From: a virus
Reading direction: 5' to 3' (one strand)
Length of the DNA: 20,658 nt
Virus record (IMG/VR): IMGVR_UViG_3300020411_001998
Span: 1-20,658 of that record
The notes beneath the pieces are model-generated. The model worked only from the letters and a program-made list of their open reading frames with translations. It was not told the origin of the DNA and made no database searches. The position numbers and the translations under genes are program-made. Shown here one piece after another: positions 4,524-10,553 of the stretch; the first letter of the stretch is position 1; each line of letters opens with the position of its first letter.

Positions 4524-4559
4524 GTAGTTGCAGCTGGGCCGCTGCCGCCGGCCCACAAC
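4524..4559 (+). repeat. Hairpin module (copy 9)
   Basis: GGGCCG (4536-4541) pairs with CGGCCC (4549-4554); outer GTTG with CAAC (4555-4558). Confidence 0.7.
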
Positions 4560-4586
4560 TTGGCACGGAACCTGCTGTGTATAAGG
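4560..4586 (+). promoter_or_regulatory. Sigma-54-type promoter 11
   Basis: TTGGCACGGAACCTGCT (4560-4576); predicted +1 4587, 6 nt before ATG 4593. Confidence 0.73.
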
Positions 4587-4592
4587 TAGATT

Positions 4593-4850
4593 ATGAATGA
4601 AGTAAACATCCTCCTCAACAACGAAGTCAAGGTGACTGACCATCGTAGTCAGTTCGTCGGCCAAACTGGTCTTGTGCGCCGCATCATGGCAGACGGTCGC
4701 ACTCTTGAGATTGAGCTTGCCCACACTAGCGGCATGATTGTCCTCTTGGACTACACCCTTGTGAGTGAGATTCAAGAGCGCACGCAGTTTGCCAAGGTAG
4801 AGCAAAGCCTTGGCCCAATCGCCAACAGCGTAGTAAAGGACACACTTTAA
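4593..4850 (+). CDS. Small KOW/SH3-like protein (tentative)
   Basis: 85 aa. NNEVKVTDHRSQFVGQTGLV followed by RRI resembles a KOW motif (small barrel of ribosomal and transcription-elongation proteins), then TLEIELAHTSGMIVLLDYTL and a helical C-terminus. If the match is real, the protein may bind RNA or RNA polymerase; this is inference. It is the first cistron of promoter 11; its stop overlaps the next start (TAATG, 4848-4852). Confidence 0.65.
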   Translation: MNEVNILLNNEVKVTDHRSQFVGQTGLVRRIMADGRTLEIELAHTSGMIVLLDYTLVSEIQERTQFAKVEQSLGPIANSVVKDTL

Positions 4851-4921
4851 TGCTGTTATCCATATTCCTGCTTTATATAATGTGGTCGGCTGTACAGTCA
4901 GCCAGCCAGAACTTGGCATAG
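4850..4921 (+). CDS. 23-aa membrane micropeptide
   Basis: MLLSIFLLYIMWSAVQSASQ then NLA: hydrophobic first half, polar end. AAAGGA (4835-4840) lies 9 nt upstream and the ATG overlaps the previous stop, so translational coupling is likely. The stop TAG lies inside the -24 element of promoter 12, the same arrangement as at 1225-1227, and both upstream proteins end in Leu-Ala. Confidence 0.5.
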   Translation: MLLSIFLLYIMWSAVQSASQNLA

Positions 4922-4939
4922 AACCTGCTGCGATATACC
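4913..4939 (+). promoter_or_regulatory. Sigma-54-type promoter 12, overlapping a stop codon
   Basis: TTGGCATAGAACCTGCT (4913-4929), with the stop-forming CATAG variant. Predicted +1 4940 is the A of ATG. No hairpin precedes it. Confidence 0.72.
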
Positions 4940-5107
4940 ATGAACGAACAACCAAAAGAAGCGATATTCGTCAAGATTGTCGATAAAACGAGTAAAATCG
5001 AGGAACAAAAGAAGCAAATTCATGAAATTGACTCAAAGATACGAGCCACTCAAGCAAAATTCCAACTTCCGCAGGGGCCAGCCTTCATAAATGGCCGGTG
5101 GTGGTGA
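4940..5107 (+). CDS. Small coiled-coil-like protein, last gene of the array
   Basis: 55 aa: MNEQPKEAIFVKIVDKTSKI, EEQKKQIHEIDSKIRATQAK, FQLPQGPAFINGRWW. The middle is a charged helix with heptad-like spacing; the Trp-Trp C-terminus is unusual. The stop TGA (5105-5107) sits in the loop of terminator 5097-5120, so translation ends within the terminator. Function unknown. Confidence 0.62.
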   Translation: MNEQPKEAIFVKIVDKTSKIEEQKKQIHEIDSKIRATQAKFQLPQGPAFINGRWW

Positions 5108-5120
5108 CCCCCCACCTTTT
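5097..5120 (+). terminator. Intrinsic terminator overlapping the last array gene
   Basis: GGTGGTGG (5097-5104) pairs with CCCCCACC (5109-5116) at 7 of 8 positions around TGAC, then four T's. Confidence 0.65.
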
Positions 5121-5152
5121 ACGAATTTATTTTGCGACTTTGTCTCAATAGC

Positions 5153-5190
5153 GGCCGGGGGGTGTCGGCATGAGTCTCCCCCAGCCTTTT
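5153..5190 (+). terminator. Second terminator-like hairpin
   Basis: GGC-CGGGGG (from 5153) pairs with CCCCC-AGCC (5178-5186), followed by TTTT. With the previous hairpin it isolates the array from the A+T-rich region. The remaining 5191-5263 is A+T-rich; I see no convincing gene in it. Confidence 0.65.
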
Positions 5191-5263
5191 AAAAATGAAA
5201 TAATATACCATTAATAATATAAAGCTTAACTTCTAAAAATCCCGGGGGTATTAAATTAAAATA

Positions 5264-6457
5264 GTGCTTGTTATATATGACTCTTATAATATAAATGAAA
5301 TGGAAAAATATGTATACAATGGCGTTTGGTTAGATGGCAAGCTAGAAAAAGAAGGATACCGGCCAAGCGAGGAGCGATATGAACAAATATCTAAATTTTG
5401 TAAACAATATTCGCGCCCGTTCTCCGTTTTAGACATCGGCGCGGCCGAAGGCTACTTTACGCATAGGTTAGCCAGCGAATTTGACGGCTGCTTTACTGCT
5501 GTTGAGTCCGACAAGGGCAGAAATTTACTAGAGACATGCAAAAAGAATAATAATGATAAGGTTTTCTTATTAGAAAAGAAAATTAATTTAAAGGATCTTA
5601 AGGCTATGGCCGAAGTTCATTATTTTGATGTGATTTTAGCCTTGAATGTCGTTCATCATTTCGACGAACCCTTCCAAGAAGTGCTTGATACTATGATGAG
5701 TATGTGCTCCTACTGCTTCTTTGAGCATCCTGACGAAAAAGAAGACAAGAAAACTATAAATTTTGAAAGATTGGCCGCTGAAAAACTCAATTTAGATAAA
5801 TATAACGCCAAATACCTCATAGACACCGATAGGTGGGACGCTATAAGCAGAAAATTGTACTTACTTGAGAATAAATCGCCCAAGAAGATAGCTAGACGCT
5901 GGAGCAAGGGCAAATTTTATAAAGATGACGAGGGAATTGACATAAACACCTCCTTTGAAAACATAAAAGTAAGCTACAAACACAAAGATGAAGAAAGAGA
6001 TTGGCGGCTAGGCTTAAATTTAAGAACTTTTTTTGAAAATGATGGAGCTTACCCAACTCTATATCAAATTTTTGAGCAAATTGATGCGTGCGAAGTAGAT
6101 GAAGACAATGAAACAATCGATCTAGCTTCTCATAATTTAATATTAGACAACGGGCGCGTTGATTTTATAGATCAAGGTGGTGGTCCGGACTACGATAACA
6201 CTAAATACTTCTACATAAATGAAAAAGAAATGTTCAAAGCTCACTTACTGATGTCATTCCCCCGCTTACAAATACCTAAAGAGGTTTACGAGCAAGCTCA
6301 AATGCAGAGGGGCGTGTTAGAGCATAAAAATATTAAACTTTTAACTGTTTTAAGCGAATCTAGCGGTAAAACTAGAATATTTTCTACCATGGGCCCCGGG
6401 TGTGAAGACATATGTGCTGAATTAATGGAGGAACAATTAAAACAAGAAACCCTTTAA
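5264..6457 (+). CDS. SAM-dependent methyltransferase with kinase-like C-terminal segment
   Basis: Up to 397 aa. A class I methyltransferase fold is clear: motif I VLDIGAAEG (residues 55-63), an acidic residue after the next strand (Glu81) and FDVILALNVVHHF (121-133), the post-motif loop. Residues about 245-310 show DLASHN (286-291) and VDFID (299-303), resembling the catalytic-loop and DFG-like elements of small-molecule/LPS kinases, though no glycine-rich N-lobe is evident. Methyltransferase-kinase proteins such as WbdD cap O-antigen chains, so a role in modifying host surface glycan is possible. The start is uncertain: GTG 5264 or ATG 5300, which follows TATAAT (5285-5290). No SD for either. 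Confidence 0.7.
   Translation: MLVIYDSYNINEMEKYVYNGVWLDGKLEKEGYRPSEERYEQISKFCKQYSRPFSVLDIGAAEGYFTHRLASEFDGCFTAVESDKGRNLLETCKKNNNDKVFLLEKKINLKDLKAMAEVHYFDVILALNVVHHFDEPFQEVLDTMMSMCSYCFFEHPDEKEDKKTINFERLAAEKLNLDKYNAKYLIDTDRWDAISRKLYLLENKSPKKIARRWSKGKFYKDDEGIDINTSFENIKVSYKHKDEERDWRLGLNLRTFFENDGAYPTLYQIFEQIDACEVDEDNETIDLASHNLILDNGRVDFIDQGGGPDYDNTKYFYINEKEMFKAHLLMSFPRLQIPKEVYEQAQMQRGVLEHKNIKLLTVLSESSGKTRIFSTMGPGCEDICAELMEEQLKQETL
5285..5292 (+). promoter_or_regulatory. TATAATAT box before the methyltransferase ATG
   Basis: TATAAT at 5285-5290 has no -35 box at normal spacing and lies 7 nt before ATG 5300. Similar boxes precede 8488 and 16424. It may be a phage (late) promoter or chance in A+T-rich DNA. 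Confidence 0.35.
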
Positions 6458-6461
6458 CTTT

Positions 6462-6524
6462 ATGCTTAATAAAAAAGAAAAGAAAAAAAAGAAAGAATCA
6501 AAATTTCGCGGTATTTATTTTTAA
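6462..6524 (+). CDS. Possible 20-aa lysine-rich peptide
   Basis: MLNKKEKKKKKESKFRGIYF, in the 122-bp gap between the methyltransferase and PhoH genes, 5 nt after the previous stop. No SD. It may be chance A-rich DNA; the remaining gap to 6579 holds nothing else I can support. Confidence 0.25.
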   Translation: MLNKKEKKKKKESKFRGIYF

Positions 6525-6579
6525 CGCCATGCAGTTTAAAAATGGTTAATTTAAATGTTATTGTGTAATTATTTGTACA

Positions 6580-7356
6580 ATGTCGAAGGAAAGAAAGTCC
6601 AACGGTAAGGTAAAGATCCGAGGGGATAGGAAGACAGCCGAGGAACTAAGCGAAACAACAAACAGATTTGTATCTCCAAATCCTATTAAGAGGCAAATCA
6701 AAATCAATCAACTCCCATGGACAGAAAGACAAAAAGAGTTCTTCCGAGTTGCTCTAGACTATAATACTAAGATAGTATTTGTAGAAGGGCCTGCTGGAAC
6801 AGCAAAAACTTTATTATCTACTTATTGTGGATTGCAGTTACTTAATATGAAGGTTATTGATGATATTATGTATTTGCGATCTGCTGTTGAAAGCAGCGAA
6901 GCTAAACTTGGCTTTTTGCCGGGTTCTGCTGATGACAAATTAAGATTTTATAATTTACCTTTTTTGGATAAGCTCGAAGAGCTTTTGGGAGAAGCTAAAT
7001 CGAAAAGGCTCGAGGAAGAGCATAGAGTTTCGATGTTCCCTGTGAATTTTGCACGGGGCATGAATTGGTCCGCGAAGTGCATAATTCTAGACGAAGCCCA
7101 AAACTCAACATTTAAAGAGATAACTACGGTTTTAACCCGACTAGGGGAAAACAGTAGATGTTTCATTTTAGCTGACCCAATGCAAACTGATTTACGTAAT
7201 GACAGTTCAGTAGGGGGATTCAGTAAAATGTTCAAAGGGTTTTCAGATGTAGAAAGCGCACAGATGGGTGTTTATACTTTTAAGTTTACCGAAGAAGATA
7301 TTATGAGGTCAGAATTAGTAAAATTTTTAATTAAGAGGTTTAAAGACATAAAATAA
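6580..7356 (+). CDS. phoH: PhoH-like P-loop ATPase
   Basis: 258 aa. Walker A GPAGTAKT (70-77), Walker B IILDEAQN (168-175) and ILADPMQTDL near 195-205 (the PhoH GDxxQxD-type motif) define the family. FARGMNWSAKCIILDEAQN is the usual PhoH context. PhoH-like proteins are common phage auxiliary genes with ATPase and, in some members, RNA-helicase or RNase-linked activity; the phosphate-starvation link is not established for phage copies. The N-terminal 45 residues are basic and variable. No SD precedes ATG 6580. The next gene starts 6 nt downstream. Confidence 0.92.
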   Translation: MSKERKSNGKVKIRGDRKTAEELSETTNRFVSPNPIKRQIKINQLPWTERQKEFFRVALDYNTKIVFVEGPAGTAKTLLSTYCGLQLLNMKVIDDIMYLRSAVESSEAKLGFLPGSADDKLRFYNLPFLDKLEELLGEAKSKRLEEEHRVSMFPVNFARGMNWSAKCIILDEAQNSTFKEITTVLTRLGENSRCFILADPMQTDLRNDSSVGGFSKMFKGFSDVESAQMGVYTFKFTEEDIMRSELVKFLIKRFKDIK

Positions 7357-7362
7357 GTATAT

Positions 7363-7815
7363 ATGAGTAACGGCAAAGGAAGTAAAGAGAGGCCAATGGA
7401 TCATAAAAAATACAAAGATAATTATGATTCCATTTTTAATAAAGAAGACGCAACATTTCACGAGTCAAAAAAATTCTCATCAGACGATGTGCAAGTTGCT
7501 TTAGTTGACATTGATGAGACGGTTTGTGCTTATGGAGAAAAGCGAAGATATGATTTAGCTGTCCCGATTAAAAAAAACATTGACAAAATAAACAAAATGT
7601 ATGACGACGGCTGGTACATTATATATTGGACAGCGAGAGGTGGATCTGAAAAATCTAAAAAAGCCGGAAGGTGTTATTACGACTTTACTTGGAATCAGTT
7701 AGAATCATGGGGATGTAAGTTTCATGAATTGTCTACTGGCTCTAAGGGTAACTACATAAAACCCGCCTGTGACATAGTCATAGACGACAAAGCGAAAAGG
7801 ATAGAAGAAATATGA
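7363..7815 (+). CDS. HAD-superfamily phosphatase-like protein
   Basis: 150 aa. HAD motif I DIDET (49-53, nucleophile Asp49, general acid Asp51), motif II WTARG (89-93, Thr90), a Lys region near 129, and motif IV VIDDKA (139-144). This is the short, cap-less type seen in T4 Pnkp phosphatase domains and phage 5'-nucleotidase-like proteins; the substrate could be a nucleotide, a DNA/RNA 3'-phosphate or a sugar phosphate. The N-terminus (GKGSKERPMDHKKYKDNYD) resembles a short stretch found at the start of other small phage proteins. Its stop overlaps the next ATG (ATGA, 7812-7815). Confidence 0.85.
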   Translation: MSNGKGSKERPMDHKKYKDNYDSIFNKEDATFHESKKFSSDDVQVALVDIDETVCAYGEKRRYDLAVPIKKNIDKINKMYDDGWYIIYWTARGGSEKSKKAGRCYYDFTWNQLESWGCKFHELSTGSKGNYIKPACDIVIDDKAKRIEEI

Positions 7816-7961
7816 AAAAATTAATTATACTGTTTATTGGAATGCTTGCTACGGCATGTAACTGGGGTAATTCAGGTTGTGATCATTGCTCCTGTGGCGC
7901 TGGTTGCTGCGACTCTGGCTCCTGCGATACCGAAGCGTGCGCTTGCGATTGTAAAAGCTAA
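7812..7961 (+). CDS. Cysteine-rich lipoprotein-like peptide
   Basis: 49 aa. MKKLIILFIGMLATAC is a short signal peptide ending in a lipobox-like LATAC (Cys16), suggesting a lipid-anchored, exported product. The mature part holds ten Cys in 34 residues (GCDHCSCGAGCCDSGSC, then CACDC), a density like metallothioneins or disulfide-rich peptides. The -3 residue is Ala instead of Leu, so lipidation is only likely. Overlaps the HAD gene by 4 nt and is followed by a second Cys-rich gene. Function unknown; metal binding is inference. Confidence 0.65.
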   Translation: MKKLIILFIGMLATACNWGNSGCDHCSCGAGCCDSGSCDTEACACDCKS

Positions 7962-7978
7962 GTAAAAGGAAACCAACT

Positions 7979-8155
7979 ATGGGTACTTGGAGTTCAGGAC
8001 ATGGCAAGTTTTTAAAAAAAGACCCAGATCATGGGAAACTGTGGAAAAAGATAAAACATTGGTTTTGCAAAGTCGGCTTATGCAACTTAGACAAATGCCA
8101 ATGCGACTGCCACAAGAAAAAACGTTGTAAATGCTCTAATTGTAAATGTAGTTGA
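7979..8155 (+). CDS. Small Lys/Cys-rich protein, metallothionein-like
   Basis: 58 aa with no signal peptide. The C-terminal half has nine Cys (residues 30, 35, 40, 42, 44, 50, 52, 55, 57) in C-x-C pairs with Lys between them (CQCDCHKKKRCKCSNCKC), the classic metallothionein-like pattern, plus His in range. AAAGGA lies about 8 nt before ATG 7979. It sits 17 nt after the exported Cys-rich peptide, so the pair may handle metal or thiols in two compartments (inference). Confidence 0.65.
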   Translation: MGTWSSGHGKFLKKDPDHGKLWKKIKHWFCKVGLCNLDKCQCDCHKKKRCKCSNCKCS

Positions 8156-8156
8156 A

Positions 8157-8405
8157 TTACTGAAGGTATGGGTTATTATAATAATCTTCCCAGCCTTTAG
8201 CTTCTTCAATTGCATCTCTATCAGGGAGATATTCTTTTTTTTCTAGTGAATTATGTAAATCTTTAGCTATCTTATTAATTTTCACTGCCTGATCCCATAT
8301 CTCAGTTTTGCCGAGAATTTTGTGGGATTCATTAATTATGAATAGAGAGTGATCACCTATTTTCGATAGCTCTGATCGTGCTTGGTTTCTTTCAGAAGAG
8401 CTCAT
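8157..8405 (-). CDS. Possible minus-strand small helical protein
   Basis: 82 aa, MSSSERNQARSELSKIGDHS, LFIINESHKILGKTEIWDQA, ending WEDYYNNPYLQ. The composition is protein-like and helical, the plus strand here has no ORF, and the stop abuts the stop of the 7979 gene, so this is probably a real convergent gene. The reverse strand has ACTATATAAG just before the ATG. It is the only credible minus-strand gene in the window. No family recognised. Confidence 0.55.
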   Translation of the reverse strand: MSSSERNQARSELSKIGDHSLFIINESHKILGKTEIWDQAVKINKIAKDLHNSLEKKEYLPDRDAIEEAKGWEDYYNNPYLQ

Positions 8406-8476
8406 TCTTATATAGTTTACACATTCGTAACACGCCTGTAATCTTAAAAAAAATGTTATTTACTCCCATATATTAA

Positions 8477-8484
8477 TATAATTT
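8477..8484 (+). promoter_or_regulatory. TATAATTT box 3 nt before ATG 8488
   Basis: It lies in the 82-bp intergenic gap between the minus-strand gene and the zinc-ribbon gene, where a plus-strand promoter is needed. There is no SD, so the message may have almost no leader. Confidence 0.4.
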
Positions 8485-8487
8485 TAT

Positions 8488-8796
8488 ATGAAAATGTATT
8501 GCACAGAATGCGGAACTCCTTTAGAGTATACGACTAGTAAGCCTAAGTTTTGCTCTAATTGTGGGTATAATTTCGTAACCAAAACAAAAGCCTCAGATAA
8601 TACACTCGCTACACCCCCTCCCGATAATCAAAATTTAGATTCCGTCGAGCTAGACGAATATGACGTAAGAGAAATAGATCCACGCATACATGCAATGACT
8701 GGTCTAGACGTAGAAATAACAAAAGACGAGAGGAAGAGTATGACATTCGGACAAATGTTCCCGGATAATGAGACCGAAGAAAAAAAGAAAAAGTAA
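8488..8796 (+). CDS. Zinc-ribbon protein
   Basis: 102 aa. N-terminal Cys5-x2-Cys8 (CTEC) and Cys22-x2-Cys25 (CSNC) form a zinc ribbon of the kind found in zinc-ribbon/'double zinc ribbon' proteins; the rest is acidic, disordered-looking sequence with DVREIDPRIHAMTGLDVEIT and a Lys-rich end (EEKKKK). ATG 8494 is an alternative start. Its 3' end overlaps the sigma-factor gene by 29 nt, which suggests linked expression; such a protein could be a transcription cofactor (inference). Confidence 0.75.
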   Translation: MKMYCTECGTPLEYTTSKPKFCSNCGYNFVTKTKASDNTLATPPPDNQNLDSVELDEYDVREIDPRIHAMTGLDVEITKDERKSMTFGQMFPDNETEEKKKK

Positions 8797-9475
8797 GTCT
8801 AAAAAACCCTCTTTCGAAGAAAGTATTCATCTAGTAGATGAAGAGATCAGGAAAAGGAGAAATAAATGGAACCTTACGGCCTTGGCGTGGATGGATTACG
8901 AAGATGTTTCGCAAATCATTCGTGTCCATATATATAAAAAATGGGATATGTATGACCCAGCGAAACCACTGGGCCCTTGGTTGAACAGAATAATATCCAA
9001 CCAAATTAAAAATTTAATAAGAAATCATTATGGTAATTATAGTAGGCCATGTTTAAAATGTGCAGCTGCAGAAGGGGAGAATCTTTGCGAGATATATTCT
9101 AAACAGTGCTCTGATTGTCCATTATATGCAGATTGGGAAAAGAACAAAAAAAGAGCTTATGACATTAAGATACCGCTTTCAATAGAGAATCACCAGAACG
9201 AAGTGAAAATGTTGGAGCAGGGAGAGTTTAACATAGAAACTAATGCTAAAAAGCTACATGAGAAAATGCAAACTATTTTAAAGCCTTTAGAGTGGAAAAT
9301 GTATAATTACTTATATATAGAAAATAAATCTGAAAAAGAAGTTGCTAAATTAATGGGCTATAGGACTTCAGAAAAAAACAGATCCCCGGGTTACAAACAA
9401 ATTAAAAATATCAAGAAGTCCATACTAATAAAGGTTAAGAAAGTTTTAGATAAGCACGAAATAGACTTTTTTTAA
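8768..9475 (+). CDS. Phage RNA polymerase sigma factor (sigma-70 superfamily)
   Basis: 235 aa. A Lys-rich N-terminus is followed by region 2-like sequence: DYEDVSQIIRVHIYKKWDMY (43-62), then PLGPWLNRIISNQIKNLIRN (67-86). Residues 174-230 (LEWKMYNYLYIENKSEKEVAKLMG and following helices) form the region 4 helix-turn-helix. Between them is a Cys cluster (Cys95, 98, 107, 114, 117) in CLKC...C...CSDC form, probably metal-binding, which ordinary ECF sigma factors lack. By analogy with T4 gp55 it likely redirects host RNA polymerase to phage late promoters. The gene starts inside the zinc-ribbon gene and ends 1 nt before the next ATG. Confidence 0.75.
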   Translation: MRPKKKRKSKSKKPSFEESIHLVDEEIRKRRNKWNLTALAWMDYEDVSQIIRVHIYKKWDMYDPAKPLGPWLNRIISNQIKNLIRNHYGNYSRPCLKCAAAEGENLCEIYSKQCSDCPLYADWEKNKKRAYDIKIPLSIENHQNEVKMLEQGEFNIETNAKKLHEKMQTILKPLEWKMYNYLYIENKSEKEVAKLMGYRTSEKNRSPGYKQIKNIKKSILIKVKKVLDKHEIDFF

Positions 9476-9476
9476 A

Positions 9477-10553
9477 ATGAATTATTCATTATCAGATGAT
9501 CAAAGGAAGATAATTCTGGATCTGTGGAACTCAAGACCAGAAGATCCACCGTCTTTACTCGAACTCATAAAAGCAGCTTTCCCAGATCAAAAAATCGATG
9601 GCAGAAGTAAGGAGGGTAGGGCAGTTAAAGAATTCCTAGCCACCAGAAAAATAAAAGCCAGAGGAGCTCACGAGTACCAACCGAAAGACATAGTATTATC
9701 AGACGAGCAAAAAGAATACATAACTAATAACGTCTATACTATGAAGGCGGTCGAGATAGCTAGAATATTATTCGGAAACGAAAGAATAAACAATCTCAAC
9801 GCAGAAACAAAAGCAGTCAACGAATTCATCAAAACGCTTTCTCCTGAAGACTTGTACGCTGACCCTAATGATGTACCACAGGAGGAATATAAACCTCCCA
9901 GAACGCAAGCTGCGGCCATTATGAGGATAAATAAATACGTCTTAGATGCCGTAGATAAGTCAAAAATTTTACCCAAACAAAAAAAAGATATAGAGTCTTT
10001 AATTGGTTACTTAAGTACCTATAGGTTTATCCACCAGATTAACACATACGGAACAGAAAATGATAGAGAATTATTCGAGAGTAGTTTTATCAGATATACA
10101 TATGACAAATTTGATCTTACTCAGGAAGAGGTAGATCAGTATATAGTATTGTCAATGGAAGTTGTTATATCATTTAATATTCAAGCTACGATCCAAATCA
10201 TACAAAGACAAATCGACCAAGAGGTAGAGACCGGTGGAAAAATACCGATGGCGTTGATTGAGGCTAACAACACAGCAAGAACGGAGTATAATCAATGCGT
10301 AACTCGTCAGCAAAAGCTACTCAGCGACCTTAAAGAGAAAAGAAGCACGCGCTTAAGTAAACAAATCAAAGCTACCGCCAGCATTTTAAATTTAGTAGAA
10401 ATGTGGAAAGAAGAAGAGTCTAGGCAAAAAATGTTGAAGCTTGCCGACTTAAGGAAGCAGTCCGTTAAGGACGAGGTCGACAGACTAGAAACCATAGACG
10501 AAATGAAAGCCAAAATCTTAGGAATAGGAGAGGACGAGATATTAAATGGTTAA
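9477..10553 (+). CDS. Protein with two HTH-like repeats, possible terminase small subunit
   Basis: 358 aa. Two similar N-terminal segments, about 4-55 (LSDDQRKIILDLW ... GRSKEGRAVKEFLA) and 68-113 (LSDEQKEYITNNV ... NAETKAVNEFIK), share an L-S-D-[DE]-Q-[RK] start and an E-[GT]-x-A-V-[KN]-E-F end, suggesting duplicated helix-turn-helix domains. The rest is helical, with long charged helices from about 230 to 350. DNA-binding domains plus an oligomerising helical region, two genes before the large terminase, fit a small terminase subunit, but this is inference. The last 8 nt overlap the nuclease gene. Confidence 0.55.
   Translation: MNYSLSDDQRKIILDLWNSRPEDPPSLLELIKAAFPDQKIDGRSKEGRAVKEFLATRKIKARGAHEYQPKDIVLSDEQKEYITNNVYTMKAVEIARILFGNERINNLNAETKAVNEFIKTLSPEDLYADPNDVPQEEYKPPRTQAAAIMRINKYVLDAVDKSKILPKQKKDIESLIGYLSTYRFIHQINTYGTENDRELFESSFIRYTYDKFDLTQEEVDQYIVLSMEVVISFNIQATIQIIQRQIDQEVETGGKIPMALIEANNTARTEYNQCVTRQQKLLSDLKEKRSTRLSKQIKATASILNLVEMWKEEESRQKMLKLADLRKQSVKDEVDRLETIDEMKAKILGIGEDEILNG

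Noticed and set aside
919-4939. Reading the repeat as a sigma-70 promoter (TTGGCA with TATAGG)
   Set aside because: The spacer would be only 14-15 nt and the second hexamer lacks the conserved final T; no extended -10 compensates. The -24/-12 fit is far better.
921-4939. ECF sigma promoter based on GGAAC
   Set aside because: GGAAC is changed in promoters 2, 4, 9 and 12 while TTGGCA and TGCT stay fixed, so GGAAC is not the conserved element.
868-4940. Repeated units as a CRISPR array
   Set aside because: Repeats are separated by genes of different lengths, contain promoters, and vary in sequence; no spacer-like uniform intervals and no cas genes.
868-4940. Integron-type gene-cassette array with attC sites
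   Set aside because: The hairpins lack the paired RYYYAAC/GTTRRRY core sites, each cassette has its own promoter, and no tyrosine integrase is present in the window.
4386-4955. 189-aa minus-strand ORF
   Set aside because: Antisense to the KOW-like gene, the hairpin and two promoters; contains the translated promoter repeat (YTQQVPCQ), which also appears in other shadow ORFs.
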